Source: Aquisalimonas sp. 2447 (lineage in GTDB: Bacteria; Pseudomonadota; Gammaproteobacteria; Nitrococcales; Aquisalimonadaceae). Taken from it: 64,000 bases of DNA. The notes beneath the pieces are model-generated. The model was not told the DNA's origin and did no database searches. It saw only the letters and a list, made by a program, of their open reading frames with translations. Position numbers and translations under genes: made by a program. Location of the stretch: the NCBI RefSeq assembly GCF_012044895.1, contig NZ_CP050695.1, positions 3,316,501 to 3,380,500 of the forward strand. Direction: 5' to 3'. This document shows, piece by piece, positions 13,130 through 21,532 of this stretch (position 1 is the first letter of the stretch; each line of letters opens with the position of its first letter).

Positions 13130-13249
13130 CCGACCACCTGATCGAGGAATCCGTGGAACTCATCGCCGTATCACTTTTGTTAAGCGGAATAATAATATTA
13201 GCAAGGCAGTACCCAGTGGCCACCCAGTGACAACGGGCAAGCGGGTCCA

Positions 13250-13265
13250 TGGCGCAAAACTTGCT
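13250..13265 (+). promoter_or_regulatory. Sigma-54 (-24/-12) promoter of the second pilin gene
   Basis: TGGCGC-AAAAC-TTGCT fits TGGCAC-N5-TTGCA/T with one mismatch in the -24 element and is only 36 bp upstream of the second pilin ATG. No copies of the candidate PilR repeats were seen near it. Confidence 0.65.
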
Positions 13266-13300
13266 TAGTTATATACGGACATTTCTCAGAGGACTAACCC

Positions 13301-13774
13301 ATGAAGCAACAAGGCTTCACACTCATCGAACTCATGATCGTTGTAGCAATCATTGGCATCCTTGCTAGCATCGCGATCCCCCAATATCAGCAGTACGTTG
13401 CGCGGGCCCAGTTCTCGGAGGCACATAACCTTCTTGCAGGAGCCAGGGTGGAATCTCAGCTCCGCATACTGCAGGGGCAACCCTTGGAAGAGGGAATCGG
13501 GGAACTTGCTGATCAGCTTAATCTGACGGTCAACGGACGTCACGGTGCACTGAGCGCCACCAGCGGGTGGGATGGTGGTGACGATTTCTGGATAGAGTAC
13601 ACGTTCGGGGAATCCGCCGACAACGGCAATGCCGAAGTCACTCCTCGATTGCGTGATGAACGAGTTCGTTACACGTTCGGTTACTCTGGTGACGGTGAAG
13701 CTAGGGAAGGCGCCTGGCGGTGCCAGACGACCGCAGAATCGGTTTACTCCAACAACTGCGAAACCGGGCTGTAG
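13301..13774 (+). CDS. pilA: Type IV pilin (second copy)
   Basis: 157 residues. Leader MKQQG is cleaved before [20 protein letters not shown], with Glu5 present. The segment [23 protein letters not shown] is nearly identical to the first pilin. The globular domain then diverges ([22 protein letters not shown]...), ending with the disulfide pair [19 protein letters not shown]. It has its own sigma-54-type promoter. Two pilin paralogues of equal length suggest alternate pilins or a duplication with antigenic divergence; which one is the major subunit cannot be told from sequence. Confidence 0.9.
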   Translation: MKQQGFTLIELMIVVAIIGILASIAIPQYQQYVARAQFSEAHNLLAGARVESQLRILQGQPLEEGIGELADQLNLTVNGRHGALSATSGWDGGDDFWIEYTFGESADNGNAEVTPRLRDERVRYTFGYSGDGEAREGAWRCQTTAESVYSNNCETGL

Positions 13775-13837
13775 AGCAGCCCCAGCGACTGCATTTAGCG
13801 AGCTACCCTTGGAGTCGCGGCAAGCCTGGCTGAACAG

Positions 13838-14258
13838 TTACGCATGCTGCGGTTCAAACCTCCCCTTCCCCGACTCCTTCGCCCGATACAACGCCGCATC
13901 CGCCGCGCCGATGAGGTCCTCGGTGGTTTCGTGGGCGTTGAGTGGGACGAAGCCAAGGCTCGCGCCCACGGGCTGATCCGTTAATCGCTCGCCCACCTGG
14001 CGAAGTTCGTCCAGCAGCCGTTCCCCGATCTGCTCGGCCAGCCGCTGGTCGCCGCTGGAGAGCAGGATGATGAATTCGTCGCCGCCCCAGCGGGCGGGGT
14101 AGTCCTGATCGCGCACCGTGGCATTGATCGCGGCGCCCACGGCGCGCAACACACGGTCGCCGTGTTGATGGCCGTAGCGGTCGTTGACGGCCTTGAAGTC
14201 GTCCAGGTCCACGAACAACAGGCCGCCGCGGCGGTTACCTTCGTTGATGCGCTGCTCC
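13838..14258 (-). pseudogene. 3' part of a diguanylate cyclase gene split by IS66
   Basis: Encodes most of a GGDEF domain: FVDLDDFKAVNDRYGHQHGD, active-site RWGGDEF and a product-inhibition I-site RDQD five residues before it, ending in AADAALYRAKESGKGRF. The gene body continues on the far side of the IS66 element (16571-17426). Removing the element and one copy of the 8-bp duplication GCTGCTCC joins the halves in frame as ...LEQMLEQ-RINEGNRRGGLLFVDLDDF..., a 422-residue protein. As it stands this half lacks its membrane sensor and the start of the catalytic domain. Confidence 0.9.
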
Positions 14259-14280
14259 GTAAGCGATCCGGGAACTGCAC

Positions 14281-15882
14281 CTACTCGGTGGGTTTGAGCG
14301 TGTATAGGCTCTCATCCTGATGCCACGGCAGCAGGCCGTCGATGGCCTCATCGCTGGCCGCCGCCGGCAGGTTCTTTAACACCTCGAGCAGGTACGCGTA
14401 GGGCTCCAGGCCGTTGATCTTGGCCGTCTCGATGACGCTGTAGATCGCTGCGCTGGCGTGGGCACCCCTCGGCGTCTGGCTGAACAGCCAGTTCTTGCGC
14501 CCCACCACGAACGGCCGGATGGCGTTCTCCGCAGGGTTGTTGTCCAGCGGGATGCGGCCATCCTCCAGGAAGCGGATGAGCCGGGGCCATTGGCTGTTGA
14601 GGTAGTGCACGGCCTTGCCGATGGCGCTCTTCGGCGGCACCTTCTCCAGGGACTGGTCAAGCCACTGGCGCAGATCCTCGATCAGCGGCCGGCTGTGCGT
14701 GGCACGCAGGCGTTCACGCTCCTCAACGGGCAGACCCTGTGCCTCGCGCTCCACACGGTAGAGTTTGCCGATGGACGCCAGAGCTCGGTCGGCCTTGCCG
14801 GTCTTGCCCTTGGGCTGGGCTTTCTGGGCCTCAACGAACTTGCGGCGCGCATGCGCCCAGCAGCCAGCGTGAGTGATCGCATTGTCGCGCACCACCTGGG
14901 CATAGCCCTCGTAGCCATCAGAGAGCAGGATGCCGTTGTAGTCGTCCAGCAGACGGCGCGGCACCTGGCCCGAGCGGCTGGGATCGTAGTCGAACAGCAC
15001 CACCTCGGCACCGGGTGGTCCGCCGCGCTGGACCCACATGTACGAGGTGCTGGAGGCGGCCCGCCCGGGCTCGGTGTTCACCTGCACGGTGGTCTCGTCC
15101 ATGTGGATGAGTTCCGCATTGTGCAGATGGGCGCGCATGCGCTCGGCCAGTGGGGCGAGCAGCGCGCCCATGTCTACCATCCAGCGGGCGAGCGTGTTCC
15201 GTGGCAACTCCAGGCCCAGTCGTTTGAACACCTGCTCCTGGCGGTACAGTGGCAGCGCATCCTGGTACTTGGCGGTGGCGATATAAGCGAGCAGCCCGGG
15301 GCTCGCGTTGCTCTTTGGCAGCGGCTGCGGTGGCAGATCGGCGATCTGGACGCCGTCTTCGCAGGCCCGGCAGGCGTACTTGATGCGCACATGGCGCAGC
15401 ACCTGGATCTGGGCCGGGATGATGTCGAGCTGCTCGGTGACTTCTTCGCCGATGCGGGTGAGCGCACCGCAGCCACAGGCGCACTGCTGTTCGTCCTCGG
15501 GGAGGTCGTGGACGATGTCCACGCGGGGCAACTCCGGTGGCAGCGGGGCGCGGCCGCCCCGACGGCGGCGCTTACCGCGGACTGGCTGGTTGTCCTCATC
15601 CGCCTCGTCGGTCTCATCAGACTCGGCGGGCTCTTCCACCAGGCTCTCGGCCTCATCGAAGAACATGTCCTGCTGCTTGATGCTGTACTTCTCGGTGGAG
15701 GGGCCGAAGCGGTTATCGAGCAGCAGCCGGATCTGCTCGAACAGCGAGCGCTTCTCCGCCGCCCACGCGGCCTCCTTCTCGGCGAGCTGGGCCTGGAGGC
15801 GTTCGACCAGAGCGCGCTGCTCGTCGAGCTCGCGCTGGAGGTCGGAACTGGATGGCAACGTGTTGGTATCGGCCCGTTTCAT
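14281..15882 (-). CDS. tnpC: IS66 family transposase TnpC
   Basis: The DDE transposase of IS66 elements, 533 residues. It has an N-terminal coiled coil (ELDEQRALVERLQAQLAEKEAAW), an acidic linker and a basic stretch GKRRRRGGR. Zinc-binding cysteines are at CACGCG and YACRACEDG. The catalytic core has LIHMDETTVQV and LLSDGYEGYAQV (Asp residues) and the Glu motif NNPAENAIRPFVVGRKNWLF. No frameshift is visible. Its stop lies about 20 bp inside the element's end. Confidence 0.95.
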   Translation of the reverse strand: MKRADTNTLPSSSDLQRELDEQRALVERLQAQLAEKEAAWAAEKRSLFEQIRLLLDNRFGPSTEKYSIKQQDMFFDEAESLVEEPAESDETDEADEDNQPVRGKRRRRGGRAPLPPELPRVDIVHDLPEDEQQCACGCGALTRIGEEVTEQLDIIPAQIQVLRHVRIKYACRACEDGVQIADLPPQPLPKSNASPGLLAYIATAKYQDALPLYRQEQVFKRLGLELPRNTLARWMVDMGALLAPLAERMRAHLHNAELIHMDETTVQVNTEPGRAASSTSYMWVQRGGPPGAEVVLFDYDPSRSGQVPRRLLDDYNGILLSDGYEGYAQVVRDNAITHAGCWAHARRKFVEAQKAQPKGKTGKADRALASIGKLYRVEREAQGLPVEERERLRATHSRPLIEDLRQWLDQSLEKVPPKSAIGKAVHYLNSQWPRLIRFLEDGRIPLDNNPAENAIRPFVVGRKNWLFSQTPRGAHASAAIYSVIETAKINGLEPYAYLLEVLKNLPAAASDEAIDGLLPWHQDESLYTLKPTE

Positions 15883-15927
15883 GCCGACAATTGTACCAAA
15901 ACGACACCGGTGCGGCGAGCAAAAATT

Positions 15928-16284
15928 TCATCCAACCGACTGAAAATGCAGCGCTTTGTGCGGCTGCATGCGGGTGATATCGATGCCGTCAAGCAGCCAG
16001 TTGAGCTCCTGGCCCGAGAGCGTGAGCCGATCCCCTTCGCCGCACTCCGGCCACTTGAACCGCTCCTGCTCGAGGCGCTTATACCAGACCACGAAGCCGT
16101 TGCGCTCCCAGAATAGGATCTTCACCTTATCCCGCGCCCGGTTGCAGAACACGAACACCGCCGCGGTGAACGGGTCGCACTCCATGACCTCCTGGACGAG
16201 CAAAGACAATCCGTCCATCGACTTACGCATATCCACGGGCTCGCGGCACAGATAAACAGCGACATCGCTCCCGGGCCGGATCAT
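15928..16284 (-). CDS. tnpB: IS66 accessory protein TnpB
   Basis: 118 residues opening MIRPGSDVAVYLCREPVDMRKSMDGLSLLVQE, with CNRARDKVKILFWERNGFVVWYKRLE, the conserved IS66 Orf2 signature. Needed with TnpA and TnpC for IS66 transposition, although its biochemical role is unclear. Its start overlaps the tnpA stop by 4 bp. Confidence 0.93.
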   Translation of the reverse strand: MIRPGSDVAVYLCREPVDMRKSMDGLSLLVQEVMECDPFTAAVFVFCNRARDKVKILFWERNGFVVWYKRLEQERFKWPECGEGDRLTLSGQELNWLLDGIDITRMQPHKALHFQSVG

Positions 16285-16487
16285 GCCACCACCTCCACGG
16301 CGACGAACCGTGCCGGGCGGTGGCGCTCCGGCACCGCAATCCCGGCCTCACGCAGCCGGCGCTCCCAGTCCATCAGCTCGGCAAGCGAGACATCCTGCCG
16401 GGCGGCATACTCGCTCAACGTCAGGCCGCTGGCGTGCGCGTGATACAGATAGCCCAGCCAGCGGGCGCGTACTGGGGATAACCACAT
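16281..16487 (-). CDS. tnpA: IS66 accessory protein TnpA (short)
   Basis: 68 residues (MWLSPVRARWLGYLYHAHAS...ARFVAVEVVA) with the region SLAELMDWERRLREAG. It is shorter than most IS66 TnpA proteins. ATG 16485-16487 is preceded by GGAGGCTTGGAGC. The copy at 63444 has the same length, so the short form is intrinsic to this subgroup rather than a truncation. Confidence 0.85.
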   Translation of the reverse strand: MWLSPVRARWLGYLYHAHASGLTLSEYAARQDVSLAELMDWERRLREAGIAVPERHRPARFVAVEVVA

Positions 16488-16570
16488 GCTCCAAGCCTCC
16501 CATCAATCCGGAAGGCTCAGTGTCCCGGAACCACAATCCGCTCAACAGATGGGGTTCGTGGAGCGGTTAC

Positions 16571-17426
16571 GCTGCTCCAGCATCTGTTCCAGCGCCACCC
16601 GGGAGTAGAGGCCCGTGAGGCGATCACGGCTCAGCGCTTCGTTCAGCTCCCGCACCGCCCGCCGGCCTTCCTCCAGGTTCTCCAGCACGCGGGCGTACTG
16701 GACGGTCAGGAGAGCGAACGAGCTCATGGCGAAGAAGCCGAACCCCACCCAGGAGACCGGCGCGGGGAAAATCACGATGCCGAATTCCCGCAGCATGTCG
16801 GCAACGGGGGTGAGACTCACGGCGAGGAAGCTGGCCCCGTGGAACCACCACACGCCGCGCCCGTAGTTCTCGCGACTGGCCAGGGCCATGGCCACCTGGA
16901 TCGCCATGGCCGCGATGAGCACGGTGACCAGCGCGAAATACGCGGGCGCCAGCGCGCCGAAGTCCATGCGCACGATGCCGTCCTCGATCCACGGCTCGCC
17001 GCTGCCGAACACGCCAAGGCCACCGGGGACCAGGACCAGCACCGCCGCCAGGGGCGCCACGACGAAGAGCACAACCCGTAACCACGGCCCGGGCGGCCAG
17101 CGGCGGATCAACATGGCGTGGACGGCCAGGTAGAAGCCGGCCAGCACCGGGGCGGCGAGGAGCGTCACTGTGTAGGCGGGGCGCATCCAGCTCAGATCCC
17201 CGACGTGGTAGCCGAGCCGGATGAACGCCATGCCGAGCAGATAGGCCGTGGCCGCCAGGTTGGCCACGGACAGCAGGGCCGGGATGATGGTGAAGCGGTC
17301 CCGCAGCGGCCAGCGGTTGAGCACGAACAACCCGGTAAACAGCGCCGCCACGAACGCCAGTGCCGCCGCCGTGAAGATGCCGTAGAGATAGATTGCGTCC
17401 GTCAGCGCCATCCGCCCCATACCCAC
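16571..17426 (-). pseudogene. 5' part of the membrane diguanylate cyclase gene split by IS66
   Basis: Encodes about seven hydrophobic segments (YLYGIFTAAALAFVAALF, IPALLSVANLAATAYLL, AYTVTLLAAPVLAGFYL, VVLFVVAPLAAVLVLVP, AYFALVTVLIAAMAIQVAMA and others), a short coiled linker (VLENLEEGRRAVRELNEAL) and the beginning of a GGDEF domain (SRDRLTGLYSRVALEQMLEQ). Past 16571 the frame enters the IS66 end and stops after RNRSTNPIC. The intact gene would have made membrane-bound c-di-GMP synthase; this half lacks the active site. The start could be at 17426 or five codons later. It is divergent from the PilZ gene. Confidence 0.88.
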
Positions 17427-17586
17427 TGTTCAGGAAGGCTGCAGACGCTACCACGCCCCTCCCTGCGCCAAAAGTCTTTTGCCACGCCGCCTTGTGCCGG
17501 CAGCGGCCGTGGCCCGCCGTTCGTGTATCGCATTGTCCGATTTCGGTCTACGCTTGTCTGAGAACGCTGCCACGGAGAACAAAATC

Positions 17587-17988
17587 ATGGGGTACCGTCA
17601 TAATCACCGGTTCGACATGGTGCTCCATGGGCGCCTGATCCTCTCCGACAGGCCGGACATCCGTGTAGTCACCCGCGATATCTCCCTGCGTGGCGCCAGC
17701 CTCGAATGCCTGGCCCGAGGCGTCCGCGCACACGACCGCGCCATGCTGGTGCTGCAGGCGGAAGACGACTCATTGCTGTCGCTGACCCTGGCGGGACACG
17801 TGGCGTATGTTCGCCAGGGCGTCTGCGGCCTGACCTTCGACGCCATCGACGTGGAAGACTTCGCCGAGCTCTACCGTCTGCTCGCGCGCTCGACCCGCCA
17901 CCGCGCCAGTATCGATGACGAGATTGAACTCGGGTTCGTGCCGGCCTTCCGGCACTGGGCGCTGGACGCCTCCCCCCGCCACCTCTGA
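17587..17988 (+). CDS. Single-domain PilZ protein (c-di-GMP receptor)
   Basis: 133 residues. RxxxR is present as R4-H-N-H-R8 (YRHNHRF) and the second motif D/NxSxxG as DISLRGASLE, together the c-di-GMP binding signature of PilZ domains. The rest is a beta-barrel-like sequence ending with a helical tail (VEDFAELYRLLARSTRHRASIDD). ATG 17587 follows a CGGAG element. It is divergent from the disrupted diguanylate cyclase, and the 160-bp space between them probably holds both promoters. An effector next to its likely signal source is common, but a functional link is inference. Confidence 0.8.
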   Translation: MGYRHNHRFDMVLHGRLILSDRPDIRVVTRDISLRGASLECLARGVRAHDRAMLVLQAEDDSLLSLTLAGHVAYVRQGVCGLTFDAIDVEDFAELYRLLARSTRHRASIDDEIELGFVPAFRHWALDASPRHL

Positions 17989-18106
17989 CGCCGCACGCGC
18001 CGCGCATCCGGCCGGTTCCCTCCCGGTCTCCTAAGATGTATACTGGAGACATTATAAGGCAGTGCATCGGCCATCCCCGGCCCGAGCCTTCAGGAAGGAG
18101 CGCGCC

Positions 18107-18430
18107 ATGAGCATTCAACTGACCGAGGCCGCCGCGCGGCACGTGAAAATGCAGGCGGACAAGACTGGCAACCCCACGAGCCTGCGTCTGGGCGTGCGTA
18201 CCAGTGGCTGCTCCGGCTTCATGTACACCGTGGACTATGCCGACGATGTGCAGGATAACGATGCCGTCTACGAGCAGCACGGCGTCAAGGTGGTGATCAG
18301 CCGCAAGAGTCTGCCCTTCCTGGAGGGCATGGAAGTGGATTTCGTGCGGGACGGGTTGAACCACCGGCTGGAGTTCCGGAACCCGAACGTGAAGGATGCG
18401 TGCGGGTGTGGGGAGAGTTTTACCGTGTAG
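18107..18430 (+). CDS. iscA: Iron-sulfur assembly protein IscA
   Basis: A-type carrier that receives and delivers Fe-S clusters or iron. The protein is 107 residues, the family length, with the three conserved cysteines Cys35 (TSGCSGF), Cys99 and Cys101 (DACGCGESF). ATG 18107 follows AGGAAGGAG. It stands alone, outside an isc or suf operon, so an ErpA-like or general A-type carrier role is possible. A TATACT element at 18039-18044 may be its -10 box. The stop codon TAG is also the TAG of the following GTAG-headed palindrome. Confidence 0.9.
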   Translation: MSIQLTEAAARHVKMQADKTGNPTSLRLGVRTSGCSGFMYTVDYADDVQDNDAVYEQHGVKVVISRKSLPFLEGMEVDFVRDGLNHRLEFRNPNVKDACGCGESFTV

Positions 18431-18454
18431 GGCGGACGTGAACGTCCGCCCTAC
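18427..18454. repeat. REP-like 28-nt palindrome at the iscA stop codon
   Basis: GTAGGGCGGACGT at 18427 pairs with ACGTCCGCCCTAC ending at 18454 around a GA centre, a near-perfect palindrome overlapping the iscA stop. This copy has ACGT in place of ACCT/AGGT in the arms, a paired change. It could act as an mRNA-end hairpin for both iscA and the convergent response regulator gene (stop at 18478), but no T-run follows. Confidence 0.8.
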
Positions 18455-18477
18455 ACGTTGGTGCGTCGAGATGCGAC

Positions 18478-19149
18478 CTACGGGTTGATGTCGATCTGGT
18501 AGGGGTCGATGATGCCGGCGACCACGCAGAGCTGGACCAGTTCGGCGAGGTTGTTGATCTGCAAGCGCTGGAAGACGCGGCCCCGGTAGAGTTCCACGGT
18601 GCGGGCGCCGACGCCCAGCTCTTCGGCGATTTCCCTGGAGCGCAGGCCGCGCGCCAGGGGCTCCACCAGATCCCGTTCCCGGCGCGTCAGCGCGGCGAAC
18701 CGGGCTTCTACCTCTCGCCGGTATGCGCGGCGTTCGTGGACGCGGCGGTCCTCCTCCAGCGCCTGCTGGACCACGTCCAGCAGCTCCTGCTCGTTGAAGG
18801 GTTTCTCGATGAAGTCCGTGGCGCCGCCGCGGAAGGCGCGTTTGACCATGGGCACGTCGGCGTGGCCGCTGATGAGGATCACCGGCAGCTCGCAGTGCTG
18901 CTCCTTCAACGCCTGCTGCACGTTCAACCCGCCCATGCCCGGCATGCGTACATCCAGTAGGATGCAGCCGGTCATGTCCGGGTGGACGGCCTCCAGGAAC
19001 TGCGCGCCGTCCGGGAACGTCCGGCACGGGATGTCCATGGACTCCAGCAGCCAGGCAGTGGATTCCAGCATGCCCGTGTCGTCGTCGATGAGGTAGACCA
19101 CCGGCCGGTAGTCACTGTTCTCCGTCAAGCCTCCATCCCCCGTGTCCAC
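18478..19149 (-). CDS. FixJ/NarL-type response regulator
   Basis: 223 residues. The receiver domain (about 17-130) has acidic pocket IDDD, phosphoacceptor Asp66 in GCILLDVRMPG, Thr/Ser region LISGHAD and Lys in DFIEKPF. The LuxR-type helix-turn-helix at the end is LTRRERDLVEPLARGLRSREIAEELGVGARTVELYRGRVFQRL. The FixJ-like layout matches the FixL-like kinase directly upstream, whose 3' end it overlaps by 25 bp. The start at GTG 19149 lacks a clear ribosome-binding site; TTG 19128 is an alternative. Probable target is the divergent acyl-CoA ligase cluster, by position only. Confidence 0.88.
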   Translation of the reverse strand: MDTGDGGLTENSDYRPVVYLIDDDTGMLESTAWLLESMDIPCRTFPDGAQFLEAVHPDMTGCILLDVRMPGMGGLNVQQALKEQHCELPVILISGHADVPMVKRAFRGGATDFIEKPFNEQELLDVVQQALEEDRRVHERRAYRREVEARFAALTRRERDLVEPLARGLRSREIAEELGVGARTVELYRGRVFQRLQINNLAELVQLCVVAGIIDPYQIDINP

Positions 19150-21422
19150 ACCGGCAGCGTGACATCGAACACCATGCCGCCGGCCGAATCCGCATCCCCC
19201 GTGAGTGTGCCCCCGAGCTGTTCCACGATGGAACGGCTGATGGTCAGGCCCAGGCCCACGCCCTCGGGTTTACTGGACAGGAACGGCTCGAAGAGGTTCT
19301 CCACTTCCCGGGCGTCCAGGCCTGGGCCATTGTCGCGCACGTGGATGGTTACCGTCCCCGCCGCCTCATCGCGGCTGGTATCGATGCGCACCTGGGGCGA
19401 GGCGGTGCCGTGCGCGTCGCTGCTGGCCTCGATAGCGTTACGGATCAGGTTGACCAGGACCTGTTCCAGCAGCACCCGGTCGGCAACTACCTGCGGCAGG
19501 GCACCCGCGTCCCAGTCCACCTGCACGCCGCTGCGCCGGGCTTCCCAGGCCACCATGTCGATCACCGAACGGATGGCCGGCTCCACCGCCACGGCGCCGA
19601 TCTGCCGTCGGTCCTTGCGAATGAAGGCACGCAGGCGCTGGATGACCTCGGCGGCGTGCTGGGCGCGGTCATCAATGCGCTTGAGCCCGTCCTGCAGATG
19701 CGCCCGGTCCGTCGCCTCCGCGCGCTCCAGGTGATTCCGGCAGGCACGGGCGTAGTTCATGATCGAGGCCAGGGGCTGGTTCATCTCGTGGGCAATGCCC
19801 GAGGCCAGTTCTCCCATGGTGCTCAGCCGTGCGGCGTGGGCCAGCTCGTCCTGGTGCTGCCGGGCCTGGGCCTCGCGCATCTCCCGGTCGGTCATGTCCC
19901 GGGCGATGATGGACACGTACTGGGGTGCGTCGCCGTCTCCCCGGTGGGACATCACCACCATGGAGACGGGGAACGAATCCACCGCGCCGCGCCCTTTCAG
20001 CCGCAGGTCCCCCCGCCACAGGCCTTGCTCCAGGGCCGTGGGCAACGCCGTTCGAACGAAATCCTCGCGATCATCGTCCGCCACCAGATCGGCCATCTCG
20101 ATGGGCCGCTGCAGTGGATGCTGCAAGCCCAGGGAATCGCCGGCGGCGCGGTTGAAATGCAGCACCTCACCCTGGGCATCGGAGAACAGCACCAGGTCCG
20201 TGGTGGCGGCAACGATGGCGGCCAGCCGCCGGGTCTCCTCCTCCGCCCGGTGGCGCTTGGTCACGTCCCGGGAGATGCACACCAGTTCGGCGATCTCGCC
20301 GCTGTAGGTGTCGCGGATCGCCCGCATGGCGATCTCGAACCAGCGGTAATCGCCTTCGGCGTGGCGCAGGCGGCAGGTCATGGTATGAAAGCCGCGCTCC
20401 ACCAGCGCCGCACTCGCCTCGGCGTCGTGCTGCTCGCGCTCGGCCGGGGACATGAGCGCACTCAACGGCTGGCCTTCCAGATCCGCCGGCATCCGTCCCA
20501 GGAGCTGCAGCGACGCAGGCGAGGCGTAGAGAAACGTGCCTGCGCGATCGTGCCGCGAGATCAAATCGGTGGTGTTCTCGGTGATGAGCCGGTGGATGCG
20601 GTCCACCTTCCTGGACCAGCGTGCCGCCCGCCGCTGCTCTGTGGCATCCCGACCGCGGACGGCAACCCGGCGGCAGTCCGCAAAGGGGATGTAGGTCCAC
20701 AGTAGAATGCGCCCGCCGACGTCCGCTTCGACTTCGGCAATGGCCCGCGCGCCCTGCACCGCCGAGCGGAACAGGGCCGCGTGGTTGCCGGGCAGCAGGT
20801 GCCGGGCGGTGTCCAGACCAAGTTGTGCGGCAAGGCTGGTGGCGGCGGGGTTTTCCAGCAGCAGCTCGCCGCTGCCGTCGAAGAGCAGCCCGGGACACGG
20901 ATCCTGCCACAGCAGATGGGTCTCCGGCGGTGCCGCCTCGCCCCCCTCCGCGCCGGCGCCGGTCTGCAACAGCCCCGCCAGCAGCGTAACCACGGGCGAC
21001 ACCCCCGGAGACAACGGCTCCGCCAGGGCGAACAGCACGTCACCGCCGTCGGCCAGGGAGCCACGCACCAAATGCCATTCGGTATGAGGCACGGCGCGGC
21101 CCAGCCGCGCCAGCAGCGGTGAGTGCGGACACCGTTCCACCACCGCGCTGCGGGGCATCAGGGTACAGGCCGGCAGGCACTCACGAAGGCGGCGGTCATC
21201 GCCGCCGCCCGAACGTGTCACCACGCCGTGTTGCAAACGCGGCAAGCCGGCCACCGGCTGAAAGCTCACTCCATCGAGCCGCCGCAGGAAGACGGCGTAG
21301 ACCTGCTCCGGGAACAGGGCATCCAGGAACTCCGCCACGCCACGCGCACGTCCTGCGTGATCGGGCTCCAGCATGGCGCTACCCAGAGTGCGCGCAAGAA
21401 CGTCCGTTATATCCCAAGTCAT
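19125..21422 (-). CDS. Multi-PAS sensor histidine kinase (FixL/TodS-like), cytoplasmic
   Basis: 765 residues with no convincing membrane segment. An unassigned N-terminal sensory region spans about 1-270. PAS domains follow: one around 275-400 (RLITENTTDLISRHDRAGTF...MTCRLRHAEGDYRWFEIAMRAI) and one around 405-520 (AAIVAATTDLVLFSDAQGEVLHF...). HisKA has H-box ELASGIAHEMNQPLASIMNYARA, and HATPase has VLVNLIRNAIEAS, HVRDNGPGLDAREVENLFEPFLSS and GVGLGLTISRSIVEQLGG. The HEMNQPL form is typical of FixL/DctB kinases. It is in an operon with the FixJ-like regulator and divergent from acyl-CoA ligase at 21533, with a 110-bp AT-rich shared promoter region. Confidence 0.9.
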   Translation of the reverse strand: MTWDITDVLARTLGSAMLEPDHAGRARGVAEFLDALFPEQVYAVFLRRLDGVSFQPVAGLPRLQHGVVTRSGGGDDRRLRECLPACTLMPRSAVVERCPHSPLLARLGRAVPHTEWHLVRGSLADGGDVLFALAEPLSPGVSPVVTLLAGLLQTGAGAEGGEAAPPETHLLWQDPCPGLLFDGSGELLLENPAATSLAAQLGLDTARHLLPGNHAALFRSAVQGARAIAEVEADVGGRILLWTYIPFADCRRVAVRGRDATEQRRAARWSRKVDRIHRLITENTTDLISRHDRAGTFLYASPASLQLLGRMPADLEGQPLSALMSPAEREQHDAEASAALVERGFHTMTCRLRHAEGDYRWFEIAMRAIRDTYSGEIAELVCISRDVTKRHRAEEETRRLAAIVAATTDLVLFSDAQGEVLHFNRAAGDSLGLQHPLQRPIEMADLVADDDREDFVRTALPTALEQGLWRGDLRLKGRGAVDSFPVSMVVMSHRGDGDAPQYVSIIARDMTDREMREAQARQHQDELAHAARLSTMGELASGIAHEMNQPLASIMNYARACRNHLERAEATDRAHLQDGLKRIDDRAQHAAEVIQRLRAFIRKDRRQIGAVAVEPAIRSVIDMVAWEARRSGVQVDWDAGALPQVVADRVLLEQVLVNLIRNAIEASSDAHGTASPQVRIDTSRDEAAGTVTIHVRDNGPGLDAREVENLFEPFLSSKPEGVGLGLTISRSIVEQLGGTLTGDADSAGGMVFDVTLPVWTRGMEA

Positions 21423-21532
21423 ATATCGTATTTTTACTATATTGTCTTCGTTTTATTGCACAATTACGAAACTGCTGTTAGGTTTCAACGAAAAATTCTT
21501 CGATCAATCAACAGTCACGAGGAGAAGACACA

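Larger units (their letters stand above)
14259..16570 (-). mobile_element. Complete IS66-family insertion sequence (2312 bp)
   Basis: Ends are imperfect inverted repeats: GTAAGCGATCCGGGAAC at 14259 and, on the other strand from 16570, GTAACCGCTCCACGAAC. The element is flanked by a perfect 8-bp direct repeat GCTGCTCC (14251-14258 and 16571-16578), the duplication size made by IS66 transposition. It carries tnpA, tnpB and tnpC in the usual order on the minus strand. It interrupts a diguanylate cyclase gene. A diverged second copy begins at 63361 in the opposite orientation. Confidence 0.95.

Noticed and set aside
18000-18110. IscR- or Fur-type operator upstream of iscA
   Set aside because: Only a TATACT -10-like element is visible; no convincing operator palindrome was found.
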